Source: DATDAH01 sp963823495
Lineage (GTDB): Bacteria; Actinomycetota; Acidimicrobiia; Acidimicrobiales; DATDAH01
Assembly: GCA_963823495.1 (NCBI GenBank)
Contig: CAWGLV010000001.1
Location: forward strand, 1,426,001-1,490,000
DNA: 64,000 nucleotides
Reading direction: 5' to 3'
The notes beneath the pieces were generated by a model, which made no database searches, was not told the origin of the DNA, and worked only from the letters and a program-made list of their open reading frames with translations. Positions 57,735 through 64,000 of this stretch are shown here, one piece after another (the first letter of the stretch is position 1; each line of letters begins with the position of its first letter). Made by a program: the position numbers and the translations under genes.

Positions 57735-58217
57735 GTGCCCGAGCTGACGACCCGCCAGCGATTCGCGGCGCGGATCTCGCGGTCGACGGTGTTCCGTCGC
57801 CTACTCGGCCCCAAGCTCTTCGCCAAGGCCGACCGCTGGATCCTCTACCGCACGAAGGGACGGTTGACCGCCGCCGGTCCACTGCTCTTCCCGACCATGG
57901 TGCTGACCACGACCGGCGCCCTGTCCGGGGAGCCCCGGCGGGTGGCTCTGGTCTACCTGCCCGATGGCGACGGGGCGTTGGTCGTCGCCTCCAACTTCGG
58001 GCGAGAGCGCCACCCGGCCTGGTCGGCGAACCTCCTGACCCACCCGGAGGTCGAGGTGGTCGCCGCCGGCGGGTCCTGGACAGGGCAAGCCCGGCTACTG
58101 GGCGCCGAGGAGAAGGCGACCCGCTGGCCCGAACTGGTCGCCCACATGCCGGCCTGGGACGGCTACACGAAGGTGACCGATCGGGACCTGCGGGTCTTCG
58201 CCCTGGAACGGGACTGA
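57735..58217 (+). CDS. Deazaflavin-type nitroreductase/FDOR family protein
   Basis: 160 aa. F420H2-dependent split-barrel fold (Ddn-like): FPTMVLTTTGALSGEPRRVA, LVYLPDGDGALVVASNFGRE, HPAWSANLLTHPEVEVVAAG and WPELVAHMPAWDGYTKVTDR. Mycobacterial relatives reduce quinones or activate nitro drugs. GTG start at 57735, leaderless by a TACGAT hexamer 6 nt upstream. The following gene starts inside its stop codon (TGATG). Confidence 0.88.
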   Translation: MPELTTRQRFAARISRSTVFRRLLGPKLFAKADRWILYRTKGRLTAAGPLLFPTMVLTTTGALSGEPRRVALVYLPDGDGALVVASNFGRERHPAWSANLLTHPEVEVVAAGGSWTGQARLLGAEEKATRWPELVAHMPAWDGYTKVTDRDLRVFALERD

Positions 58218-58678
58218 TGGCCCGCGAGGTCCTCTTCCGGGTGGAGGACCCGTCGTCGATCGTGGAGCGGATGGCCGAGCTGGCCGACGGCTCGGGCTGG
58301 ATGGTGTTCGACGCCGCGGTGGCCGAGGACGATCTCCCGCCGCCGGCGGCCTTCGGCGGGATGCTCTCGGGTCGGGGGCCGGCCACACCGGAGCTGTCCT
58401 GGGTTCCCGGGGAGCCGGGCGGCCGCCGGAGGGAGCCGCTGTCGGTGGGCATCCGCCATGGAGCCGGACCCAAGGCCAAGGCCCGCCTCGCCGAGGCGGG
58501 GGTGGCGGTGCCCGACGGGTGGTACGTCGTCCAGGACAACCCCCGTCGGGGTCTGGTGGCCCAGGTGCCCGGCACCCACACCGACACCGAGGTCCTCGAG
58601 TGGCTGCTGCGGGCGGCCGCCGTCCTGGCCACCGTGCCGCTCAGCGGTGACTGGCGGGTCCGCATCTACTTCCGCTGA
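58217..58678 (+). CDS. Hypothetical protein, coupled to the nitroreductase gene
   Basis: 153 aa, starting in TGATG of the preceding gene. No recognised family. MAREVLFRVEDPSSIVERMA, a Gly-rich loop (FGGMLSGRGPATPELSWVPG) and a C-terminal TDTEVLEWLLRAAAVLATVP followed by GDWRVRIYFR suggest a small globular protein without signal or membrane helices. Coupling implies a role with the deazaflavin enzyme. Confidence 0.65.
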   Translation: MAREVLFRVEDPSSIVERMAELADGSGWMVFDAAVAEDDLPPPAAFGGMLSGRGPATPELSWVPGEPGGRRREPLSVGIRHGAGPKAKARLAEAGVAVPDGWYVVQDNPRRGLVAQVPGTHTDTEVLEWLLRAAAVLATVPLSGDWRVRIYFR

Positions 58679-58713
58679 CTCGCGATCGTCGATCCCGGCG
58701 CGAGACTGCCGTC

Positions 58714-59604
58714 ATGTCAGACGAGATGGCGATGGTGATGGACCTGCTGTGGGCCGCGCCCCGCAACGACGAGGCGTCGGTCGAGCAACGGCGTCTGGAG
58801 ATGGACCAGCTCGCGGGGAGCGCACCCCTGGCTGAGGGGACGGTGGTCGAACCGGTGGTCGCCGGCGGGGTGCCCGGGGAGTGGTTGCGGCCCCCGGGCG
58901 CAGCAGCCGACGGCGCGCTGCTGTACCTGCACGGCGGTGGCTACGTCGTCGGCTCCGTGGTGAGCCATCGCGCGCTGGCCAGCAACCTGGCTGCCGCCGC
59001 CGGGGTGCCCGCGATGATCGTCGACTACCGGATGGGGCCCGAGCACCGCTTCCCGGCCGCGGTCGACGACGCGGTCACCGTGTTCGGCTGGCTGGTCGAC
59101 CAGGGCCTCGCGCCGAGCCGGATCGCAGTGGCCGGGGACTCCGCGGGCGGCGGCCTGACCCTGGCCACGATCCTGGCGCTGCGAGCGGCCGGGTCGCCGC
59201 TGCCCGGTGCCGGCGGGTGCATCTCGCCGTGGACCGATCTGACCATGTCGAGCCCCTCGATCGACGCCAATGCCGGCGAGGACCCCATGCTCGACCGGGA
59301 ACGCCTCGAGTGGTACGCCGAGCGGTATCTGAGCGAGGAGGCCGATCCTCGCGACCCGTTGGCCTCCCCGCTCTTCGCCGACCTGTCCGGCCTGCCCCCG
59401 TTGGTCGTCCACGCCGCGGATGAGGAGGTGCTCCTCGACGACGCCCGACTGCTGGCCGAGGCGGTCCAGGCCGCGGGCGGCACGGTCGACTACCGGACGT
59501 GGCCGGACGCGTTCCACGTCTTCCACGCCACCGCCGGCCTCACGCCCGAGGGAGCCGAGGCCGTCACCGCCATGGGCGCCTTCCTCCGCACGCACCTCGA
59601 CTGA
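58714..59604 (+). CDS. HSL-type alpha/beta hydrolase (esterase/lipase)
   Basis: 296 aa. Oxyanion motif YLHGGGYVVGSVVSHRALAS, nucleophile AVAGDSAGGGLTLATILAL (Ser in GDSAGG), acidic residue region LVVHAADEEVLLDDARLLAE and catalytic His in TWPDAFHVFHATAG: the bacterial hormone-sensitive-lipase family. Cytoplasmic, with no signal peptide. It ends in a long palindrome shared with the convergent fabF gene. Confidence 0.92.
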   Translation: MSDEMAMVMDLLWAAPRNDEASVEQRRLEMDQLAGSAPLAEGTVVEPVVAGGVPGEWLRPPGAAADGALLYLHGGGYVVGSVVSHRALASNLAAAAGVPAMIVDYRMGPEHRFPAAVDDAVTVFGWLVDQGLAPSRIAVAGDSAGGGLTLATILALRAAGSPLPGAGGCISPWTDLTMSSPSIDANAGEDPMLDRERLEWYAERYLSEEADPRDPLASPLFADLSGLPPLVVHAADEEVLLDDARLLAEAVQAAGGTVDYRTWPDAFHVFHATAGLTPEGAEAVTAMGAFLRTHLD

Positions 59605-59625
59605 GCGGGGGCCGGCCCCCGCTCA
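59602..59625. terminator. 24-bp perfect palindrome that contains both convergent stop codons
   Basis: Arms TGAGCGGGGGCC / GGCCCCCGCTCA meet with no spacer. The left TGA is the stop of the esterase gene and the right TCA is the complement of the fabF stop. The RNA hairpin would be very stable in either direction, though without a T-run. It is the most extreme of several such stop-to-stop palindromes here. Confidence 0.65.
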
Positions 59626-60855
59626 GGGCTCGAGGATCAGGGTGACGTTGTGGCCGCCGAAGGCGAAGGAGTTGGTGAGCACCGGACCGGCGGGGACCTC
59701 GCGAGGCGACCCGGCCACGATGTCGAGGTCGATCTCGGGGTCCGGGTTCTCGTAGTTGGCGGTGGGGGGGACCAGCCCCGTCTCGAGGCTCCGGACGGTG
59801 GCCACGGCTTCGACCGCGCCGGCCGCGCCCACCAGGTGCCCGATGGACCCCTTGTTGGCCGTGACGGGGGGGACCTCGTCACCGAACACCTCCCGGAGGG
59901 CGAGGGCCTCGAGGCGGTCGTTCAGCGCGGTCGAGGTGCCGTGGGCGTTGACGTGGGCGATGTCGCCGGGGGCCAGGCCGGCGTCGGCCAGCGCGGCCCG
60001 CATGGCCCCGACGGCCCCGGCCCCGGTCTCGTGGGGGGCGACGAGGTGGAAGGCGTCGGAGGTGGCGCCGTAGCCGGTGACCCGGGCCCGGACCCGTCCG
60101 CCGCGGGCGGTCACGTCCCCGGCGGCCTCCAGGGTCACGAAGCCCGCCCCCTCACCCATGACGAACCCGTCTCGGTCGCGGTCGAAGGGGCGACTGGCCC
60201 GCTCGGGCTCGTCGTTGCGGCCGCTCAGGGCCTGCATTCGGGCAAAGGCGGCGACCACGAGCGGATGGGTGAGGGCCTCAGTCCCCCCGGCGATGGCTCG
60301 GTCCACCACCCCGGTGGCGACCAGGCGGGCGGCGTCCCCGATGGCCGCCGCCCCCGAGGCGCAAGCCTGGGACACGGTGGTCGCCGGGCCGGTCACACCG
60401 AGCTTCATCGAGATCCAGCCGGCGGTGGCGTTCGGCATGATGAGGGGGACGGTCAGCGGGTTCACTCGCATGAAGCCCTTCTGCTGCAGGGTCTCCAGGG
60501 CGACCAGGAACGGCCGGATCATGCCGCCGAGGCCGGTGCCGACCACGATCGCCGTTCGAGCGCCGCCGGCGGTGTCCCACCCGGCGTCGTTGACGGCGTC
60601 CATCGCCGCGGAGACGCCCAGCTGGGTGGTGCGGTCCATCCGACGGGTCTCGGGATGCGAGAGGTGTCCACCGGGATCGAAGCCGTCGGCGATCGGGCAG
60701 CCGATGTGGACCGGCCCGAAGGTCTCGTCGATGTCGGGAAGCTCGATCGCCTGTGACCGCCCGAGCAGAAGGGTGTCCCAGAGCCCCGCGGGGTCCAGTC
60801 CGCCCGGCGTGACGGCCCCGAGGCCGGTCACGGCGACCCCGCGCGACCCGATCAC
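59623..60855 (-). CDS. fabF: Beta-ketoacyl-ACP synthase II
   Basis: 410 aa. Catalytic C165 in TTVSQACASGAAAIGDAARL, His in VNAHGTSTALNDRLEALALR and NKGSIGHLVGAAGAVEAVAT, plus the N-terminal MIGSRGVAVTGLGAVTPGGL. Condenses acyl-ACP with malonyl-ACP for chain elongation. The GTG start overlaps the ACP stop by 4 nt (GTGA), so the pair is coupled. No other fatty acid synthase genes are adjacent, so this may be a specialised or split system. Confidence 0.94.
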   Translation of the reverse strand: MIGSRGVAVTGLGAVTPGGLDPAGLWDTLLLGRSQAIELPDIDETFGPVHIGCPIADGFDPGGHLSHPETRRMDRTTQLGVSAAMDAVNDAGWDTAGGARTAIVVGTGLGGMIRPFLVALETLQQKGFMRVNPLTVPLIMPNATAGWISMKLGVTGPATTVSQACASGAAAIGDAARLVATGVVDRAIAGGTEALTHPLVVAAFARMQALSGRNDEPERASRPFDRDRDGFVMGEGAGFVTLEAAGDVTARGGRVRARVTGYGATSDAFHLVAPHETGAGAVGAMRAALADAGLAPGDIAHVNAHGTSTALNDRLEALALREVFGDEVPPVTANKGSIGHLVGAAGAVEAVATVRSLETGLVPPTANYENPDPEIDLDIVAGSPREVPAGPVLTNSFAFGGHNVTLILEP

Positions 60856-61097
60856 GCGGCGATGCGGGCGAGGACGTCAACGGCCTCACCGACGGTCTTC
60901 ACGCCGACGAAGTCCTGCTCGTCGGCGGTCAGATCCAGCCGGTCCTCGAGGGCCATGACGATCTCGAGCAGATCGAGGCTGTCCGCGCCCAGGTCGTCGA
61001 AGAGGTCCGAGTCCTCGGTGAGCCCGCCGGGGACCTCGCCCAGCACCTCCTCAGCCGCTTCCATCAAGGAGCTGCGCAGTTCTTCTCTGGTCGCCAC
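60852..61097 (-). CDS. Acyl carrier protein
   Basis: 81 aa from GTG 61097. The phosphopantetheine site is GADSLDLLE in DLFDDLGADSLDLLEIVMAL, followed by EDRLDLTADEQDFVGVKTVG and a normal acidic C-terminus. TACACT lies 7 nt before the start (61110-61105), with no Shine-Dalgarno. Coupled to fabF through GTGA. Divergent from the phosphotransferase gene. Confidence 0.9.
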   Translation of the reverse strand: MATREELRSSLMEAAEEVLGEVPGGLTEDSDLFDDLGADSLDLLEIVMALEDRLDLTADEQDFVGVKTVGEAVDVLARIAA

Positions 61098-61104
61098 GGC
61101 CGGG

Positions 61105-61110
61105 AGTGTA
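61105..61110 (-). promoter_or_regulatory. Leaderless-type -10 hexamer for the ACP-fabF operon
   Basis: Coding-strand TACACT ends 7 nt before GTG 61097. Confidence 0.45.
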
Positions 61111-61206
61111 GGAGGGGGACCTCCGCCAATCGTGGTCGGCGAACGCACTCGACTCCGCTGCCGTCGTCGCCCACGATCCGGCCGTGGCCGTGCTAGAGAG
61201 GCCGCC

Positions 61207-62304
61207 ATGGTCATCGCCTCCACCCGCGATCCCGCCGTCCTCCGCGACCAGCTCACCGAGTGGTTCCGGGGTGCCCTGCCCGCCGGGGCCGACCCGGAGG
61301 TCAGCGAGGTGTCCTCGCCCTCGGGTACGGGCATGTCCTCTGAGACCCTCCTGTTCGAGGTGACCGCGACCCAGGACGGGGCGCGTGAGACCCGGGGCTA
61401 CGCGGCCCGGTTGGCGCCGGCCGAGGTGGATCACCCGGTCTTCCCCAGCTACGACCTCGAGCTGCAGTACCGCTGCCTGCGCCTCGTTCGGGAGCACAGT
61501 GACGTCCCGGTCCCCTTGGCTCCGTGGTGGGAGCCGGACGCCACCGCCCTGGGCTCACCGTTCTTCGTCATGGAGCGGATCGACGGCGTCGTCGCCTCCG
61601 ACAACCCGCCGTACGTGTTCGGGGGGTGGGTCGTCGACCTCGGTCCGGGGGGTCGGGAGGAGCTGGAGCGGGGGGTGATCGAGATCCTCGCCGGCCTGCA
61701 TGCCATCGACATCTCAACCGCCGACGTCTCGTTCCTGGATCGGCCGCAGTACGGCTCCACCCCCCTCGATCAGCACCTGGCCTACCAGCGGTGGTACTAC
61801 GACTGGGCCCGGGGTGACCGGGACTTCACCCAGATCGACCGGGCGCTCGCGTGGCTCGACGGCAATCGGCCCGAGGACGAGGGGCCCACGGTCCTGAACT
61901 GGGGTGACGCCCGGCTGGGCAACACCATGTTCCGTGACGGGCGGCCGGTCGCCGCCCTCGACTGGGAGATGGCCGCCCTCGGTGCCGCCGAGGCGGATCT
62001 GGCGTGGGCCGTGCACCTCCACGACTTCTTCAAGGACCTCGCCGTCCGCTTCGAGATGGACCCGCTGGAGGACTTCTTCCCCCGCGAGCGGGTCATCGCC
62101 ACCTATGAGCAGCTGTCGGGCCGGAAGGTCCAGGACTACGACTACTACGAGGTGTTCGCGGCCGTCCGGTACGCCATCGTGTCCATCCGCACCGGGGAGA
62201 CCTCCGTGCGCACGGGAAGGATCGCGGAGCCGGACCACCACGACGGCCTCATCATGAACGGCCCCCTGCTCGAGGCGATGCTCGACCGCCTGGGCGCGCC
62301 CTGA
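61207..62304 (+). CDS. Phosphotransferase of the aminoglycoside-kinase fold (ACAD10-like)
   Basis: 365 aa. Kinase-like motifs: VPVPLAPWWEPDATALGSPF, FVMERIDGVVASD (hinge), the catalytic loop TVLNWGDARLGNTMF (WGD in place of HGD, as in many acyl-CoA-dehydrogenase-linked members) and RPVAALDWEMAALGAAEADL (metal Asp). This subfamily is often encoded with beta-oxidation genes and may phosphorylate hydroxyacyl-CoA. GAGAGG lies 5 nt before ATG 61207. It is followed on the same strand by an LLM oxidoreductase and an enoyl-CoA hydratase. Confidence 0.87.
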   Translation: MVIASTRDPAVLRDQLTEWFRGALPAGADPEVSEVSSPSGTGMSSETLLFEVTATQDGARETRGYAARLAPAEVDHPVFPSYDLELQYRCLRLVREHSDVPVPLAPWWEPDATALGSPFFVMERIDGVVASDNPPYVFGGWVVDLGPGGREELERGVIEILAGLHAIDISTADVSFLDRPQYGSTPLDQHLAYQRWYYDWARGDRDFTQIDRALAWLDGNRPEDEGPTVLNWGDARLGNTMFRDGRPVAALDWEMAALGAAEADLAWAVHLHDFFKDLAVRFEMDPLEDFFPRERVIATYEQLSGRKVQDYDYYEVFAAVRYAIVSIRTGETSVRTGRIAEPDHHDGLIMNGPLLEAMLDRLGAP

Positions 62305-62366
62305 CGGTCGGCGGCGCTCCGGTTCCGGCGACGGGCCATACTCGGGCGGCACCACGGAGGGTCCCC

Positions 62367-63260
62367 ATGGACATCGGCATCTTCAGCTCACCCCGCACGG
62401 TCGAGAAGTTCGTGGCCGAGGCCCGCTCGATCGCGGCCGACGGCTTCGGTTCCTTCTGGACCTCGCAGGTCTTCGGCCTCGACGCCCTCACGGCGATCGC
62501 CGTGGCCGCCCGCGAGGTCCCCGAGCTGCGCTTCGGAACCGGCGTCGTCCCCATCCAGCCCCGTCACCCCATGGCCCTCGCGGCTCAGGCCCTCACCGTG
62601 AGCCAGGCGAGTGGGGGTCGTCTGGATCTCGGCATCGGCCTGTCCCACCAGATGGTCGTCGAGAACATGTGGGGCCTCCCCTTCGACAAGCCGGTGCGCC
62701 GCATGCGGGAGTACCTCGAGGCGCTGGTCCCGCTGCTCGCCGGCACCGACCCCCAGTACGGCGGCGAGACGGTCACGGCGCGGGGCGGCCTGGATGTCCA
62801 CGCGGAGGCCCCGCCGGTCCTGGTGGCGGCCCTGGGCCCGCAGATGCTGGCCGTGGCCGGGCGGCTGGCCGACGGCACCGCCACCTGGATGACGGGGGCG
62901 AAGACCGTCGCCGAGCTCACCGGGCCGACCATCCGGGCGGCCGCGGAGGAGGCGGGTCGGCCCGAGCCCCGTGTGGTCGTGGCCCTGCCCGTCTGCGTCA
63001 CCGACGACGAGGCCGACGCCCGGAGGCGCGCCGCGGAGGAGTTCTCCGTCTACGGGATCCTGCCCTCCTACCGGGCCATGCTCGATCGGGAGGGGATGCC
63101 GGGCCCGGAGGACCTGGCCATGATCGGGTCGGGTGACGCGGTCGCCGCCCGCATCGCCGAAGTCGAGGCCTCCGGCGCCACGTCATTCGTGGCCGCCGAG
63201 TTCGGTACCCCCGACGAGCAGGCCGCCACCCGTGAGCTGCTGACGACCCTCGCCGACTGA
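62367..63260 (+). CDS. LLM class (F420-dependent type) oxidoreductase
   Basis: 297 aa. MDIGIFSSPRTVEKFVAEAR, FGTGVVPIQPRHPMALAAQA, GRLDLGIGLSHQMVVENMWG, PPVLVAALGPQMLAVAGRLA and DGTATWMTGAKTVAELTGPT follow the F420-dependent LLM pattern (TIGR03564-like). GGAGG lies 6 nt before the ATG. It sits between the phosphotransferase and enoyl-CoA hydratase genes, so a role in degrading a fatty or cyclic acid is possible, by context only. Confidence 0.87.
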   Translation: MDIGIFSSPRTVEKFVAEARSIAADGFGSFWTSQVFGLDALTAIAVAAREVPELRFGTGVVPIQPRHPMALAAQALTVSQASGGRLDLGIGLSHQMVVENMWGLPFDKPVRRMREYLEALVPLLAGTDPQYGGETVTARGGLDVHAEAPPVLVAALGPQMLAVAGRLADGTATWMTGAKTVAELTGPTIRAAAEEAGRPEPRVVVALPVCVTDDEADARRRAAEEFSVYGILPSYRAMLDREGMPGPEDLAMIGSGDAVAARIAEVEASGATSFVAAEFGTPDEQAATRELLTTLAD

Positions 63261-63324
63261 CCCTCCGTTCGGCGCCCGATCTCCCGGCCAGGAGACAGGG
63301 ATCCCGCACCACTGGCGGGATGAG

Positions 63325-63330
63325 TAGGTT
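63325..63330 (+). promoter_or_regulatory. Leaderless-type -10 hexamer for enoyl-CoA hydratase
   Basis: TAGGTT ends 8 nt before the GTG at 63339; no Shine-Dalgarno. Confidence 0.45.
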
Positions 63331-63338
63331 CCGGCGTC

Positions 63339-64000
63339 GTGGCCGATCTCCGCATCGACGTGGACGGGCCCGTCGCCGTGCTCACGCTGGACCGGGCCGA
63401 GCAGCAGAACACCTTCACCGGGGCGATGGGGGCCGACCTGGAGACGGCCTACCGGCACTGTGACGAGGACGAGGCGATCCGGGCCGTGGTGCTGACCGGT
63501 GCGGGGCGGGCGTTCTGCGCCGGCGCCGACTTCTCGGGCGGGGCCGAGGTGTTCGCGGCTCCCGAGGGGGGCGGCGAGGGCTTCCGGTCGGACCCGTTCG
63601 CCTTCCATGCCTGGGACGTGCGCAAGCCCGTGATCGCCGCGGTCAACGGCCACGCGGTGGGCATCGGGCTGACGATGGCCCTGCAGTGCGACCTGCGCTA
63701 CGTGGCGGCCGAGGCCAAGCTCGGGATCGTGCAGAACCGGCGGGGCATCAACCCCGACCTGCGCTCGCACTGGACCCTGCCCCGCCTGATCGGCCACGGC
63801 CGGGCCACCGAGCTCCTCCTGACCGGGCGGATGTTCTCCGGCACGCAGGCCGCCGAGTGGGGCCTCGCCCTCGAGGCGTTGCCCTCGGGGGCTGCGGTGG
63901 TGGACCGGGCCCTCGAGGTGGCGCGGGACATCGCCGTCAACGTGGCTCCCCGCTCCGTGGCGGCCAGCAAGGCGATCCTCTGGCGGTCACCCGCTCCGGA
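63339..64000 (+). CDS. Enoyl-CoA hydratase/isomerase, 3' end beyond the window
   Basis: 220 codons visible. Crotonase fold: VADLRIDVDGPVAVLTLDRA, VVLTGAGRAFCAGADFSGGA (first oxyanion loop), AAVNGHAVGIGLTMALQCDL (second oxyanion loop) and LTGRMFSGTQAAEWGLALEA. It hydrates or isomerises enoyl-CoA in beta-oxidation. Nucleophile identity cannot be fixed, because many crotonase activities share these loops. The start is GTG, leaderless by TAGGTT. Confidence 0.9.
   Translation, partial: MADLRIDVDGPVAVLTLDRAEQQNTFTGAMGADLETAYRHCDEDEAIRAVVLTGAGRAFCAGADFSGGAEVFAAPEGGGEGFRSDPFAFHAWDVRKPVIAAVNGHAVGIGLTMALQCDLRYVAAEAKLGIVQNRRGINPDLRSHWTLPRLIGHGRATELLLTGRMFSGTQAAEWGLALEALPSGAAVVDRALEVARDIAVNVAPRSVAASKAILWRSPAP

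Overview
The window is a gene-dense, very GC-rich stretch (roughly 70% by eye) from an actinobacterium. F420-dependent luciferase-like oxidoreductases, a deazaflavin-type nitroreductase, WS/DGAT acyltransferases, DUF3039 and DUF1876 proteins, a mycothiol-type DinB/isomerase protein and frequent GTG starts all point to Actinomycetota; the mixture looks most like Acidimicrobiia, which is an inference. Neighbouring genes often overlap by 4 nt (GTGA, ATGA, TTGA), and many genes without a Shine-Dalgarno carry a TANNNT hexamer 6-9 nt before the start, which points to leaderless transcripts. I see no tRNA, rRNA, CRISPR array, insertion sequence or prophage, and no gene-free stretch longer than about 300 bp.

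Layout. 1-4.7 kb: divergent trimethylamine-dehydrogenase-like and dimethylglycine/sarcosine-dehydrogenase-like genes, then a decayed SDR fragment. 4.7-7.6 kb: membrane metallophosphatase, a two-repeat cupredoxin-like lipoprotein and a GYD protein. 7.7-11.2 kb: LLM oxidoreductase, dihydropyrimidinase and beta-ureidopropionase-like amidohydrolase, a cyclic ureide/pyrimidine catabolic group. 11.4-13.9 kb: FtsX-type permease without an ATPase beside it.

14-32 kb holds the most interesting block. It contains a DUF1876 protein (Rv1738 type), two WS/DGAT triacylglycerol/wax synthases, a YceI/DUF2855 pair, an acyl-CoA dehydrogenase, a degenerate-receiver plus DUF302 pair, a protein-isoaspartate methyltransferase fused to an erythromycin-esterase domain, RNase Z, a fatty acyl desaturase, a truncated haemoglobin, a beta-lactamase-fold esterase, thioredoxin, and a 117-aa protein/WS-DGAT/PCMT/beta-CASP operon. 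Several of these families belong to the mycobacterial DosR dormancy regulon. Seven intergenic 14-bp palindromes resembling the DosR box (GGGAC-N4-GTCCC and variants) lie 36-94 nt before start codons here. I propose a DosR-like hypoxia/dormancy island that links lipid storage, protein repair, RNA processing and O2/NO handling. A TetR-type palindrome at the desaturase and a CsoR/CstR-type operator before thioredoxin add further control.

32-43 kb: a frameshifted remnant, DUF971 and FKBP, an internally deleted haloalkane dehalogenase beside a 62-bp tandem repeat, TypA/BipA, an ABM-family protein, a DEAD-box helicase fused to a cold-shock domain with a SHOCT protein, a small membrane protein, a lipoprotein, a molybdopterin oxidoreductase and a class III cyclase. 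43-50 kb: secreted phospholipase A2, a polar amino-acid ABC transporter whose permease is frameshifted, GNAT, SnoaL-like, haemolysin III, ArfB, an acyl-CoA dehydrogenase remnant and a TetR-MFS operon with its palindrome. 51-64 kb: a sigma-like protein, adenosine deaminase, DUF3039, a DinB/isomerase-like protein divergent from an EamA exporter through one palindromic promoter, LLM oxidoreductases, GNAT, a deazaflavin-type nitroreductase, an HSL-type esterase, an ACP-FabF pair, an ACAD10-like phosphotransferase and a partial enoyl-CoA hydratase running off the right edge.
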